From positions 1-50,342 of the forward strand of contig NW_026570544.1 of assembly GCF_019649055.1 (NCBI RefSeq): DNA of 50,342 nucleotides. Reading direction: 5' to 3'. The stretch comes from Paramacrobiotus metropolitanus. Its lineage: Eukaryota > Tardigrada > Eutardigrada > Parachela > Macrobiotidae. This document shows positions 22,401-33,652 of the stretch, one piece after another. Under the pieces are notes generated by a model. It had not been told where the DNA came from, made no database searches, and worked only from the letters and a program-made list of their open reading frames with translations. Each line of letters starts with the position of its first letter. The first letter of the stretch is position 1. The position numbers and the translations under genes are program-made.

Positions 22401-25400
22401 GATTGTGGTCGTTCAGGATCTTTTTTATGGTTGTTATTATTGTTTTCGATAGTTGAAATTCCTTTATGTCGTCCTTTGCATAACTTTGGTCATGAATGAA
22501 AAATCGTAATGGGCCGCGTTTGTGATTTCCTGAAAGTGCATATAAAATATGTTTTAAAAAATAGTAGAGCAGTTAAAAATTAATCGCTGCTTTAGGATTT
22601 TTAAGAGAGCAGAAGGGAAATAGTACGTGATAAAAAAATTGTGTTGTACCGTTCAACATGCGATGGTAGATTTTTCCATTCATTAAAATCAGGCTTGACA
22701 GTCCATGCAGAACTGGCTTGAACTGTCCGGTGCATCCGGTTGCTGATAAGGCGAAGAAATTATTATACCTTCGGCTGTGCTTTTGCAGGGTAGGTGAGCG
22801 TTTCACGAGTTGTGCTAATTTGTCCGGAATATATGGAAGCGTAATTAGTTGTTCTGGGTGCTTTCCGTTTTTATTGCAGCACAGACCACTATTTTCTGTT
22901 GATAAATAATCTGCGCCGCATCGATCGCATGATATCCAGTGGAGCTGCGCTTTGACTTTGCGTAATGTCCGATCGTGGTTATTTTGGCAGTTAGCAGGAG
23001 AATCATGTAAAAACCTTTTTCGTGCTTTTGCCGATGGTCTGGAATCCACAAACTGTCTTTTGCGTTCTGCTTCAACGAGATTCTTGTGCTTCTTTTTTCG
23101 GAGAAATGTGTTTTTGCTAAATAAATTTTTCCTTTTCGGCATTTTGCCGGCATTTTAATAATACAAAGTATAGTATTTACTATATTGTGATTGTTTATTA
23201 TTATGGTTGTTTATCATTGGGCTTTTGCTCCACGCAACAATTTGTTAAAGGGTTTTTCAAGGTCACCTTGAAGCGATGGGTGTACCGGTACCGGCATCCG
23301 AGCGATGGTCCCGAGGCAGATATTTTCAAAAATAAAATGCATGTGGGACCCTTTTGGAACATGCTGAGTTTAGTGGTGAAATCGGTTTTTCAATTTAATT
23401 AGCGGTTTTTTCTAGCCACGTTCCACGGGGCGGCCGATCATAATATAGATCTATTTCCTTGATAAGCTCAGCCATAACTGCTTTCTTTTAAAAACTTTGA
23501 CTCCAGCTTGGAAATGGCAATACATTCAATGTTCAACCTTGGTTCAACTCCCGTGGTGCAGAATATTAAGAACAATATTATTTGTTTGTCAGTAGCATCA
23601 CTACCGTTGCCAGTTTGATGGCCTACTTATTCTTTGTGAGCGGGGAGAGAGAGAAAGAGATAACCTGGAAGACGCGTGAGTTCAATTGCGCTAGCAGGCC
23701 CGATCGCTGCCCGCTAGACTGACCGAGAGGCTCGATCTGCCACTGCTGGCAGCTGCTGCATATAACGGAGCGCTTTTGGCAACTTTCTGTTGTACTGCTG
23801 TTTAACGTCAAAATAACTGTTTCAGTTTAAAATTTTCATGAACATTGCCGATGTCAGGTTGTAGGTCACGAAACGCTCTTTCCAACAATATGTAGCACGG
23901 GGGGTGTACCAATTTAACCATATGTTGGGTACCTCTCGTCTTAATTTTGTGTAGCACTTTACATAAAGGATGGAAGTATAAATGTATAAGTTCGCTATTT
24001 GAACCTTTGAAAGATATCACAGTCACTGAGTTCTCTTGAGCGGCAGAAAAAGAACGACTGCCGAACAAAGTACAAAAGCTAATTTTATGAAATAAGTGTT
24101 TACAATACATTCAGTTTTTATTTAGTGCAGAAAACATAACTGCACGCGACATATATTTGTAAATACCGAAGATTAATCCTTCCGGTCTGACTGCCATCGT
24201 ACCATCTGTAGACAGTGCCGAATAATGAAGATCTGAATCAGGAAAGAAGCTCGCACATGCTTCCATTAAACTTTCTTCGCTCCATTCCACGCACGAGTTA
24301 GGGGATTTATCATTGTGGGATTGTGCGCAAATAAAACTGAGTGAGTCTCCTCTGATGCTAACGAAGACTCGGTTGGCAACCTGCTCGATGCAAGGGGGAT
24401 GTTTTAGACTATATTCCGATGGAGCTGCCGGAGGCGGATGTGGTCGGACTTTGTGCAGACATTTGCGTATGACAGGAACATCCAGTCTTGTCATCTTGTG
24501 GTCAATCCTTAAAGGGACTAAGAATTTTCGATAGTAGAATCCACTGAAATGAAATTAATCAGCACAATTTATTGCAGTAAGACAGGAACGCAGGTGGCTT
24601 TAGTGTTAGCCGCATTATTGCGAGTGCGGAGCAACAGTAATCTGCTTAACTGCGTGCTGTTTTCATGTCCCTGAATACTCAAGATTCACACCATAACTTA
24701 TATTTCAGTAAAAGCTAAAACGGCATTTCCAGTCCTTTTGCTGAACCTAAAAAATCTATTCTAATAAAATCAGTTTCAAATAAATTCTCCCCTACGACTG
24801 CGACAATTTCGATGGTGATAAGTTATCCGTCGATGGATTCGGAGAGGCCAAAAAACGTTAGAGACAATGCCGGCTCAATTACAAAGAAACAGTGCCTAGC
24901 TTGATTTCTTGTGTGCCCAACAGCGATGCATCCTATCAAAGTTCATAATTGTGCCTACTTTTCAGCGGTCCAGTGTAAGAGAGCATCATAATCACTGAAA
25001 TCCCCTTTAACTTTGAAGGCAAGCTGCCACAGGTGAGCCACCAGATACTCTGGCGCAGTTCCCTCGTCCAGTCTGACAACGAACGACCCCAGTATGGCCG
25101 CGCTTGTTAAAAGCCTTCCATTAATACTGAAAATAAACGGGCCGTTCTCGGTTCGGCGCCGCGCGACCATCACTGCGCAGCAACCGGACCTGGCCACCTC
25201 TAGATCGAAATAAAAATTCAACGATGGATCACTGAAGAATCGTTGTGCACAAACATCACGTGATGGAATCCACTCGGGAGGAGCCGTTGAAGAGTCAAAA
25301 TTAATCAACATCATTTCACCGTCGATGTCCTGCACATACCCCAGCCACCAGACACCATCATTTTTGCGGAAAGTCATCACGGTATTTCCGGAGTTAATCT

Positions 25401-25452
25401 CGCACGTACTATTTACTATGCGGAGAAATGGATACGATGGAACGATATCCAT
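16455..25452 (-). CDS. TF4: Tudor/Agenet-like + F-box protein, 5 exons with Helitron in a 6.5 kb intron (608 aa)
   Basis: Minus-strand exons 25452-24959, 24543-24167, 17680-17590, 17389-16652 and 16581-16455. Phases match at each GT-AG border and the sum is 1827 nt, 609 codons with stop. The first exon has the barrel motif (GNTVMTFR, GVWWLGYVQDIDGEMMLINF, WIPSRDVCAQR). It is split by an extra ~415-nt intron not seen in other copies, ending before GFYYRKFLVPL. Exon at 17680 carries IGDVPLPVMAHVLNSLDLYT, continuing as VCALWWQLLS: the F-box. The remaining exons give the C-terminal domain (VTAQTESVTVIDPFEFFDL, YSGYRSDGSA). The intron 24166-17681 contains a decayed Helitron. Joining the two halves into one gene is inference, supported by phase, the lack of any other partner exons, and uninterrupted frames. 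Confidence 0.65.
17681..18800. other. Distal part of TF4 long intron, low-information sequence
   Basis: No gene seen between the TF4 F-box exon and the Helitron 3' region. Frames near 18083-18547 come from a CTGCCGGC-type repeat run (18250-18290) and have no domain. Confidence 0.4.
18711..18746. repeat. Strong imperfect hairpin
   Basis: CAAGAG-CATCT-GGC and GCC-AGATG-CTCTTG pair with small bulges around a TTC loop. It lies a few hundred bases beyond the last Helitron exon, where a terminal hairpin could sit, but no CTRR end follows on the relevant strand. Confidence 0.4.
18999..23142 (-). mobile_element. Decayed, spliced Helitron (Rep-helicase) within TF4 intron
   Basis: Minus-strand exons, all GT-AG: 23142-22650, 22529-21426, 21348-19480, 19400-19286 and 19225-18999. 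The first has the Helitron N-region (CDRCGADYLS, RRYNNFFALSATG). The second carries YGNPTFFITITANP, DRPDITVRVF and EFQKRGLP, the Rep region leading into the HUH motif. The third has YLYKYFYKG with the Rep tyrosines, then a Pif1-like helicase: Walker A GSAGTGKS, Walker B VIIWDE, GDAKQIPP. Together these would make a rolling-circle transposase. It is broken. One base is missing at the HUH site near 21611, and an 8-bp tandem duplication near 19625-19640 shifts the frame before IGNGNYPC. Helicase motifs V and VI are not evident; the last two exons end in a basic tail and are unfamiliar. Element termini were not identified. Confidence 0.75.
23143..24166. other. Proximal part of TF4 long intron
   Basis: AT-rich with short frames on both strands and no domain. 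A palindromic AAGGTCACCTT lies near 23259-23269. No TF-family exon is present here, which is why the F-box exon at 17680 is assigned to TF4. Confidence 0.4.
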
Positions 25453-25737
25453 GATAACTTATCAGTTTTCAGCTGTCATCAAATGAAAACTAAAATCATT
25501 GAAACTCCAGGTACTCCGTTTAATGAAACGGTTGTTTCGATTAAGGCATCGACTGTAGCCTACTGCTGTCACAACTGTGCTTACTACTTGTCAAACAGGA
25601 TGCAAATGCATTACGTCGATTACTTCGTTCACTGTGGACGATTGCCTGACTTAGACAATGGACAGAATCGGTGACGTTAAAGCACACCTTTCTTAAATGA
25701 TAGGGCAGCTGCCTGTCTTATTGCAAGAATCTTTTGT

Positions 25738-25915
25738 TGGCCGTTACTGAGTGACTTATTGTGGAGAATTCATGGCGCAATGGGCTGTCTGTGCCAGATG
25801 CCAATGATAATCTTAAAATAATCTCCTGAATGTGTGACCTGTTTTTTGAAGCATTTCTGGACAATCTGGTTGTTAGATGGAAAGCTCTTGCAGACTGTCC
25901 CTTGTTACATACGGT
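25738..25915 (+). promoter_or_regulatory. Conserved upstream region of TF5
   Basis: Blocks shared in order with TF1 and TF7 upstream sequence: GAGTGACTTATTG, GAGAATTCATGGCGCAAT, TGATAAT, GTGACCTGTTTTTTGAA, CAATCTGGTTGTTAG and CTCTTGCAGACTGTC. This sits in the 545-bp interval between the divergent start codons of TF4 (25452) and TF5 (25998), so the interval may drive both genes. An acceptor-like TTTGCAG at 25967-25973 suggests a 5'UTR intron. Confidence 0.4.
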
Positions 25916-25997
25916 TGAGACGTTAAAACTGTACGTGTTTCGAATTGTGGGACTTTTTCTTTAGTGTTTGCAGTTACCACCGTTCGGGCCACTTGCG

Positions 25998-28170
25998 ATG
26001 ACTACGAATTCGTACCCATTCCGAAGACCGAAGAGCGGACCTTGGGCGTTCAACAATGGCACTACGGTGATGGTTCAGCGTGACAGTGGCGAACGGTGGT
26101 TGGGATACGTTCGGGACATTGAGGGAGACGAAATGCTAATTGATTTTGATTCCACCGTCGCACCCGCAGCCTGGATTCATTCTCGTCACATTTGGACATA
26201 CCGGCATCTAGACGATTATGAGCGATCCTCTTCGGTAGATGAAGAGATAAAAGTAAAAGGCGGCTTCGACGTCCATGTAGCCTTACGCAGTGACGCGAAC
26301 GGACCGTACATTTTCCGATCCGCCCGGATAATTGCTCCGGCAGTCACCTTGGGAATGTTTTACGTTGCCTTGGGCCACAAGACAGAGTGCATGGTTGCCC
26401 ATTTGTGGCAAGTTGTTGAAAGTTCAGTATTTGACTATCCATCACTGTTTCAGTCGAATCGTGGTGAATTGTGCTATAGAAAATACGTAGTCCCGCTACA
26501 GGATGCCAATTTCCTCGAATGTTTGGATTTAAAAGCCGTGAGATTGATCATTGGTTCGGCAGCAAAAAACAAAGATGGGCACTCTGACGTTGATTACAAC
26601 AAAAAGGTTGCCGGACGCTATTTTGTCAGCCTCCGTGGGAATTCGTTCATACTTATCTGCGCTCAGTACGACGGAAGCACTTACAAGGAGTCTGCTACCT
26701 GGGATGAAGTTGACTTGATCAAATCTTTTGAGAACTGGTTGCAGTTTGCCCGTGAAGATCCTTGGGGGCAACAGTTGTGGAGAGCTCCGCTGGCTATAAA
26801 AGATGTCGTGCACGAAGAAGCGCTCCTTCGAGCTGGTAACCGGCATAAATTACGCTCGCTTTATTTTACGGACCATCAAAGGGTTTTAAGCATGTCACAT
26901 TTCAGATGCACGAATCACTGATGTGGTACATCCTGTGCTGGCCGAAATTTTACTTTTTCTGGATGTGCACGCCCAAGCGAAGGCCAAAAGGTCACTAGTT
27001 CTCGATTTATTTGCTGTAAATAAATTGCACAAACAATACATAGTAAAATATCCCCGTTAGGCGAATTTGCGCCAGATGAGCGCAAAATCTGAGTTGTTTA
27101 GTTTTTCACTTTTTATCGATATTTTAGTTGTTTGCTATTACAGTGCTTTATTTTGCATTCGCAAAGGTACTGTCCTAATGTCGGATCAAATAAACCGTAA
27201 TTAATATCATCGTCTTTTTGAAAGGGTTTGCCAATTCTGGAAACAAATTTTATTATCTGCGACAGCGAGCTACCACATTATCATCAGCAGCTACAAGGCC
27301 TTGTCGTGGCAGTATTATCAGTTATACGCTTACGGACGAGTCTACCAGTTCGCCTGGTGCCTGGATCAAACCGTGACCGCGCAGACGCAGAGCATCAGCT
27401 TCACCGATATCACCACCAACACCAATTTCGATTTGGCAACTAAAATTGTAACGGAGTTGTCGACCGTCAAGAAAATTAATCTGCGTGTGATTCACATCCG
27501 CGGTGACGAGTCAGATGACGGCATGATCATCACCGATCGCGTGCCCACAGAGGAAAACCCGGGCTGTAAAATGGTCGGGCTAGAAAGAGGTCTGTGTCGA
27601 CTTCGCACGGTTTGTCGGCAGCTGGTTATCAGCGATTACACGCTGACTTTCGTTTCCATGCTTATGAGCTGTATACGTGATTTATATTATGGTCTTCCGC
27701 AAAAGGCGGGGCGTGGTGGCAGGTCGGAAATCCAGATTGTAATTCCTCGTCTGGCCTTCCGCTCGACCGAGACCGATGAGCAGATACTGACGCGCTTCCT
27801 AGTTGCCGTTGATGATCACTGTCCTGATGTCACTACAGCTGTGTATGACGAAGTCCAGGCTATTTATCAACGATGGATGGTGACTTTAACGTATCCTGAC
27901 GAATGGGAAGGTATTCGCGATTGTTTGAAAATGTAAGTTACTGCGCGTAAACTATTTGCTGCAACCTCATTGCGGTACAACGTAATACGAGTATGTTAAA
28001 AAAATCATGAATTGTGCTGAAGATTGGTTTCGTTGCGTTTTTGTAGTTATAATGGATTTCGATCCGAGGATGGTGGAGAAGCATGGAAGTCTGTTGATTT
28101 GCGAAGTCCGGATCTACGTTCGTTTACCAAGCTAGCAATGTGGAGTATTGTTGCCACATTCAAAAATTAA
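25998..28170 (+). CDS. TF5: Tudor/Agenet-like barrel + F-box protein (4 exons, intact, 584 aa)
   Basis: Exons 25998-26835, 26906-26990, 27225-27932 and 28047-28170 join with phases 1, 2, 2 into 585 codons with no internal stop. The N-terminus has GTTVMVQRDSGERWLGYVRD and DEMLIDFDSTVAPAAWIHSR, an SH3-type barrel of Tudor/Agenet kind by eye. The F-box spans exons 2-3: DVVHPVLAEILLFLDVHAQA then AKR-VCQFWKQIL. Exon 3 continues with VTAQTQSISFTDI, LRVIHIRGD, QLVISDYTLTF and YQRWMVTLTYPDEW. Exon 4 ends SFTKLAMWSIVATFKN. By analogy with F-box proteins it would link Skp1-Cullin to a target; substrate unknown. It is divergent from TF4. TF1 and TF5 are the cleanest models and define the family. Confidence 0.8.
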
Positions 28171-30436
28171 TGGACAGTTGCTGTGTTTTACAGGCGTTGT
28201 GTTGTAAAGGCGTCAAAAGCCTTTATGGCGGCATTTTGTATAGTGGACAAGTAGTTTTTCATGGCATAGCAGTTTTCTCTGTTCATGGCATGTGATAGCC
28301 ACAAATGAACCGTTTACACAGAAAAACAGATCAATATCCTCTAAACTTTCTCAGTGGTTTTAAAGTGGTCTGATCTTGCATGTTTGGTAAGTAGAAAATA
28401 AAACTAAACGAACTGTATAATAAAACGTACATACTAATAAAAATAAGAAAATACACCGCCGGTCAATTACCGGTCCTGGCGTAAGTCCGTGTACACGGAA
28501 GGGGCCATCAATGGAACACACTGGACAAAAACTGCAGATGCCCATCACTTCTCATAACTGAGTAGGGCTCGTTACGCCGCCCACTCTACCGTGATCACGG
28601 GTTTTTCGGTTTTTACGAAGTTGTTTAATAAATGTCACTTTTCAAGCAATTAACACTCGCATTGGTGTTTCTGACATTTACCTCACAGGGACTTCTATGT
28701 GTGACGGCGGGACAACGACGCTAATCTTCCAAAGGTACGGGTCCCTTTCAACCGTCTGCTCATCAGTCTGCGAAGAATTTCCGAAATAATTCTATACACC
28801 AAGTTATCTGTACCTCGCATAGTTAAAACATTCATTAGTGAAGAAATGCGAACGGAAAGCACTGCAGCAAATCAAGCCTACAGCATCGCACCGCACCTAC
28901 TACGAAATTAGTACTACCTGGTACCTACAGCATAAGGCAACGAATTCAGAACGAAAAAAATAAATGCTGCGTAGCACCTCGTAAGATGTAACAGAAGGAG
29001 CTCAAAACTGCAGGAAAGGCTTCATATAAGAGGTGTACAGTAATCCGAGATGGAAGTTGCGAAGCATTACAGAATGTAAAGTAAACGTTTGGAAAATTCA
29101 GAACTGTTTATTTGTACCACAACAGCGATACTCACATACCGTATGCAGTTGGCTGATATGATGACCCTTGGAAGTTCGAATTACTCGCAAACCTGTGTGA
29201 ACAGTAGTACCCTTACGTTACACGACGCGCTCAGTGGCACCCGACTTCTGGGTGACCACAAGGCCGCATTATCTCCTGGACTGACGCGGATTGTCAATAA
29301 GCTACTCATAGTGCTTTCACCAACGCCAGAATCTAATCGTTCTTGGAAAAATACTTGTCAAATTAATTGACAGGAAGATGAGCGACGAACCGTTGAATCA
29401 CTTTGGAGGAGCCCAGTTCCATACAGATGCGACCGGAAGACAGCAGCCAATCTACTAGTGGTATTGTAGGATTACCGCAATAATTGTGTGACCGCAAAGG
29501 TCACCGGCGCGCTGTTACAACGATGAACAAAAACACTTACGCTTGAGACACGCATTCACAGGAATTCAAAGTCCAGCGAGGCCAGCGATCCAGCGTCCCG
29601 TCCCGCATTTCAAATGAACGCCGACGGACTTTTTAAGTCACCTTTCGGGTTGCACTAGCAGGAAAGCGTAACGGAATTCCTTAGGTGCGGCAGCTTTTCT
29701 TAGAGACGGATCCAGGTCCGTCCAGTTCAAATGCCAATAAGCCGCCTTCTAAAAACAGTGATCACGGATTTAGGCCAACCATCACTTAGCAATATTTCTC
29801 CTAACTTTTGGGATCAAAGTTAATAGGAAATAATTTTTGTCATCAAAATAAGTATGAAAGTATATACTAATTTTGTGTTCGAAATAAATAGGAAAGTTAA
29901 TACTACTGTAATTTGTTTTATCAAAGTATACAGGAACGCAAGGCAGGCGATTATCCAACGCGGTTTATATATTGGCGGGTTATAGGAAATGTTGCCTTTT
30001 GTTGTTTAGTCCAAAGCCAAGAAACAGCATAAAAAAACACATCTGTCGTTGCTAGCAGCTTGCTGAGCTGTTACATTTACTCAGCTATCAGTGCTGCCCG
30101 CAGCCGTAAAGAATGCTGTTAAAAAGCAAGTACTGCATTTATATCGAAGACTACTCAGCAGAGTAGAAGAAAACCCTTCCGCAAGTTTGCAAAGGTAAAG
30201 CAAGCCTATATCCTTGTTGGGAGCAGGAAATAGGCAATTGATAATGCATATGATTAATCAAGGAATAAGTTATAGACATACGATTTAACAATAAATGTAA
30301 CGCGCGGAGTGCCATGGAGCGCGTCCACAGATGCCGGTGGCGATCTCAAGGTGACCAGGAAAACGAATTCAAAGTAGCGCTGCATAGACAAAACATAAAT
30401 TTACCGATTTCAAGTGGCAACCTTTTCTCGATCAAC
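28171..30436. other. Gene-poor interval between TF5 and the solo LTR
   Basis: 2.3 kb without a supportable gene. The frame at 29089-29370 has no domain. One AAAGGTCACCGGCGCGC stretch occurs at 29496-29512, resembling the octamer of the retrotransposon at the window end. No terminal repeats were resolved. Confidence 0.45.
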
Positions 30437-30440
30437 TATG

Positions 30441-30826
30441 TGTCAGAGACCGCTCACTTAAGACGGTAGACACGTCTTGTGGCTTGCTCTGTCGCCCGCA
30501 CGCAGATGGCCACGCCACTCGTGCCGCGCTATTACGCTGATTGCTAAAGCATATACTTTGTCTACGCTGACCAATCAGCGTTGCTGTGCACTCGTGGGGG
30601 CGTAGCCCAGCGCTACGAGCGATCCCATGCTTTGCGGCCTCAGCTGATACGCAGCTGCAGCATGCCGGTCATTACGTTGATTTCCATGAGCTAGCTGGCA
30701 CTGGCAGCTACATTTTCCTTCGGTTTTCCGCATTGGTTTTCTGTTGGTTTTTGTGGTTGCTTTATTGATACTCAATAAAGGCGCTATTTGCTCCCTTTTC
30801 CTCGTTGCTTTTGTGTTTTTTTGACA
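30441..30826. mobile_element. Solo LTR with 4-bp target duplication
   Basis: A 386-bp sequence starting TGTCA and ending TGACA, the inverted TG...CA termini of LTRs, flanked on both sides by TATG (30437-30440 and 30827-30830). Inside are a CGCTGACCAATCAGCG palindrome with a CCAAT box (about 30565-30580) and a poly-A signal AATAAA at 30774-30779 near the 3' end, the order expected in the + orientation. No internal element sequence follows, so it probably arose by LTR-LTR recombination. It differs from the LTR at 38781. Confidence 0.75.
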
Positions 30827-31392
30827 TATGCCAATCCCATAAAAAATCTCTGCTCGTTCTGGAAAGAGCTATCACAGTTGCGAAAGTAATCAGAAACATG
30901 CTGCCACCTTCGTTAGCTTATTGCTGTTTCTGGATGCCTAACGATGCAGTCTTCTAACGTCTTCTAACGATGCAGCCGGTCATATGATCGCCAGGGTCGG
31001 CTGATTATATGTACAAAACTAGAAAATTTTATCAAACTGCATCAGCTGAAAAACTGCAAACGAAACCATACTCTTCCGTGGGAGTACCATTGCAAGGTGA
31101 AAACATGCCTGTTCCCTTTCAGGGGCAGTTAAGAGCGAACTGAGCCGTATATCTTCTATACATGTACTCGTATTGAAGTTTTTCAAACTTTTATTTCAAA
31201 CGGTCAAACTTTATTTTTAATAAACTGACTGGCCGTAAGTAAGCCTTTCCAACGGCAGATCACTGACGTAGCTGAGGCTCTAGTGCGGCGGTCACGCTAC
31301 CGCCGTACGATCTGAAATTCGGATCGGATAGAATCATAAAACTCTGCATGATTCCAGTCCGATGCCCATATCCCAATTAGGCATGGACAAGA

Positions 31393-31493
31393 TTTTGTCG
31401 AGCTGTATTCATTGTTAAAACAAAAATTTAATATCACTTGAGCGACTGTGTTGATTTTAACATGTTTTTTTTTATTTCTTTTGATCACTTATT
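31393..31493 (+). repeat. Direct repeat copy 1 (3' end of Gag-like unit)
   Basis: TTTTGTCGAGCTGTATTCAT and the following ~80 nt are nearly identical to 31983-32084, differing in a T-run and one small insertion. It represents the end of the Gag-like frame (VELYSLLKQKFNIT, stop) plus downstream sequence, so this is the tail of a second, otherwise missing unit. Confidence 0.75.
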
Positions 31494-31653
31494 GTCAGTG
31501 TGTCTGTAGCATAGCAACGATATGTTGCACTTATGACTTTATATTACACGATGATATGATGTTGTCATATTACATAATTAATAAGAAGACGTCAGAGAAC
31601 TAAGTAAAGTCATGACAAACTTGGCGTGAAGGCCATTTTGTGGTATTCAACGA

Positions 31654-32031
31654 ATGTCTCTGGACGATATTGGTATTGATTATACCACGAACGTGTTGAC
31701 CACGTCCGGCCCGTCTACTATGGCAAAAGCAAAGGAATCCCCGACGCTGCTCAAGTTCGAGCCAGGCTCCATGGTGTGGAAAGCATGGCGCTCCCGTTAT
31801 AACAATTATGTTAAGATACAGGAACTCACCACGGAGGACGATCAAAAGCGGCTGCTATTGGACTCACTAGGAGTGGAAGCACATGAGATGTTGTTTGCCA
31901 TGTGTCTTCCTCAGGATCCCGCGGAGCTGAAGCTGGATGAAGTCATCGCCCATCTCGAACATGCTTATGTTAAAAAAACGCTTTTTGTCGAGCTGTATTC
32001 ATTGTTAAAACAAAAATTTAATATCACTTGA
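31654..32031 (+). pseudogene. Isolated retrotransposon Gag-like fragment (125 aa)
   Basis: Frame from ATG 31654 to TGA at 32029-32031. The stretch LLKFEPGSMVWKAWRSRYNN, DDQKRLLLDSLGVEAHEML and VIAHLEHAYV resembles the N-terminal capsid region of Ty3/gypsy-type Gag proteins, which self-assemble around element RNA. The protein stops where nucleocapsid and pol should follow, and nothing like them lies downstream. It is best seen as a truncated relic. A domesticated small Gag gene cannot be excluded because the frame is open and has its own ATG. Confidence 0.55.
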
Positions 32032-32084
32032 GCGACTGTGTTGATTTTAACATGTTTTTTATTTATTTCTTTTGATCACTTATT
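31983..32084 (+). repeat. Direct repeat copy 2
   Basis: Partner of 31393-31493 at an offset of 590 bp; overlaps the last 16 codons of the Gag-like frame and ~50 nt of A/T-rich 3' sequence. The arrangement fits a ~590-bp tandem duplication with partial deletion of the first unit. Confidence 0.75.
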
Positions 32085-32160
32085 TTGATAATTTTTTGTT
32101 ATTATTATTTATTTTTGATTATGAATTCCAAACATTAAATTACTTTTTGCAATTTATGTT

Positions 32161-32960
32161 ATGGCTGCAGCTTGGCGCCTGATCGTGAATACGGTACTGA
32201 TGCATGCTTCCACGGAGAAAAATCCAGTTAGGCTGCCAGAGCTCTCTCGGCTCCCTCCGGACCCTAAAGTGCATGTGCGCCGCCCTAGCCTGGACGAGAC
32301 GATTAGTCTGGTTTGTGTGGCTGGCCTAACGCCGCCAAATAATGTCGCGTGGAAACACAACACTCACCTGTCAGCCGCCCAGCAACCCGGGGTAACCTTC
32401 AGTACAGCCGCACCGGCGGCAGCACTCTGATCCTGCACAATGTCACCCTCGCGGCGTGGGGCAAATTCGAATGCCTGCAGCGATGTCAGCAGGACGGGAC
32501 GGAAGCGTGGTGCCTACTGGGGGAAACCTGGGTGTTTCCTAAGCCTACAACTAGATACCACGAGGTGTTTGCGCAGCGCATGCCGCGTGTCATTGTTCCG
32601 CGGTACATGCCAGTTTCTGTCACTTGTCAGCTGGATTTCCCCTGCGGTCCTGACCCGCAGCAACACTTTATCTGGCGCTATGACGGCGTATTTCTGAGCT
32701 GGCCATCCGGTCACTACCTGCAGCAGACGTCCTGCATCGACACTCACCGGCATACGCTGATGATCCACACTAACGCCTCCGAAATAACCGGGACTGACGG
32801 CCGCCCGCACTGCGCCTCGACTCTGACGCTGCACGTGCCCTGGCCAGAGCACGCCGGCGGCCAGTTGGAATGCTGAGCGTGCTCCGACACCACCCAGCAA
32901 CTGTGGTACGTCCACTCCACTTCCGTCCAGTTCAACGGAAGCCTCCCCTTCCCCGGATAA
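32161..32960 (+). pseudogene. GC-rich intronless immunoglobulin-domain pseudogene
   Basis: Two Ig-like domains can be read. The first has ISLVCVAGL...NVAWKHN, then after a frameshift near 32385-32400 YSRTGGSTLILHNVTLAAWG and FECLQRC. The second has MPVSVTCQLDFPC, FIWRYDG, STLTLHV and EHAGGQLEC. In each, the C-W-L-C spacing is that of a V/I-set Ig fold, so the parent was probably a secreted or membrane Ig-superfamily protein. An in-frame TGA at 32874-32876 follows LEC, yet the same frame stays open to 32960 (QQLWYVHSTSVQFNG), as expected for a coding sequence that acquired a stop. No introns and clearly higher GC than the flanks suggest a processed pseudogene or an inserted coding fragment. 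Confidence 0.55.
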
Positions 32961-33627
32961 CCGCTGGCAGTAATCCTAACCTGACGAAACATTTATTCAC
33001 TTATAATATAATTCCATGGGTTAACCTGAAATTATAGTCTGTTTTTGTTTTTACATGCAACTCCCGATGAAATGGATAATACAGTTTTAACTGGTAACTG
33101 TCGATTACTGAGATACAATAATGATTGCTGCTGGTTTCTCATGGTACATTACGAATAACATTTTAGCAGCTCCTTTGAGAAATACCTGCCACATTTGCTA
33201 AATTATGCATCGATCACTTTAACGAAGGGTCTGCTGTATTTGGATTTCTTAGATGTAATTCCTTAACAATTATCTATGAAAATAATTTTCGATGGTGTGA
33301 TTCGTTACTGGAAGGAGGCCGGCTCATTAACCTGCCTCGCCGGTCTGCATCTCGCTAACCTGGATACATTTTCATTTACGCACGAAAGAAGCCATGGTAG
33401 CCGTAACCTCCACAGGTCATTGCAGATGCCACAATGGCCTGTGGGTATCTGCCAGTGGCTGTGGCCTGTGGCCACCTGTTTGCCTGTACTTTTTGCACTG
33501 CACGCATGACATACAGGTTTTCCTCATTTTGCGGATGCGTTCGGTGATCTTGACCTGAACCTTGAAAACTGTAACTCCATTCGATTTTTTCAGGCTGGAT
33601 ACTTTTCCTTCCCTTTCATGTTTCGCA
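32961..33627. other. 5' flank of TF6
   Basis: No gene. A GCCTGTGG-type short repeat cluster occurs at 33415-33480. The ordered upstream blocks of TF1, TF5 and TF7 are not recognisable. TTTCGCAG at 33621-33628 is the probable 5'UTR acceptor. Confidence 0.4.
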
Positions 33628-33652
33628 GTTATCGTGCTCGCGGCCATTCGCA

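Noticed and set aside
23808-24110. Possible F-box exon for TF4 just downstream of its exon 1b
   Set aside because: The frame has no LPxLxxxLxFLD pattern or correct phase; the exon at 17680 fits phase, length and sequence.
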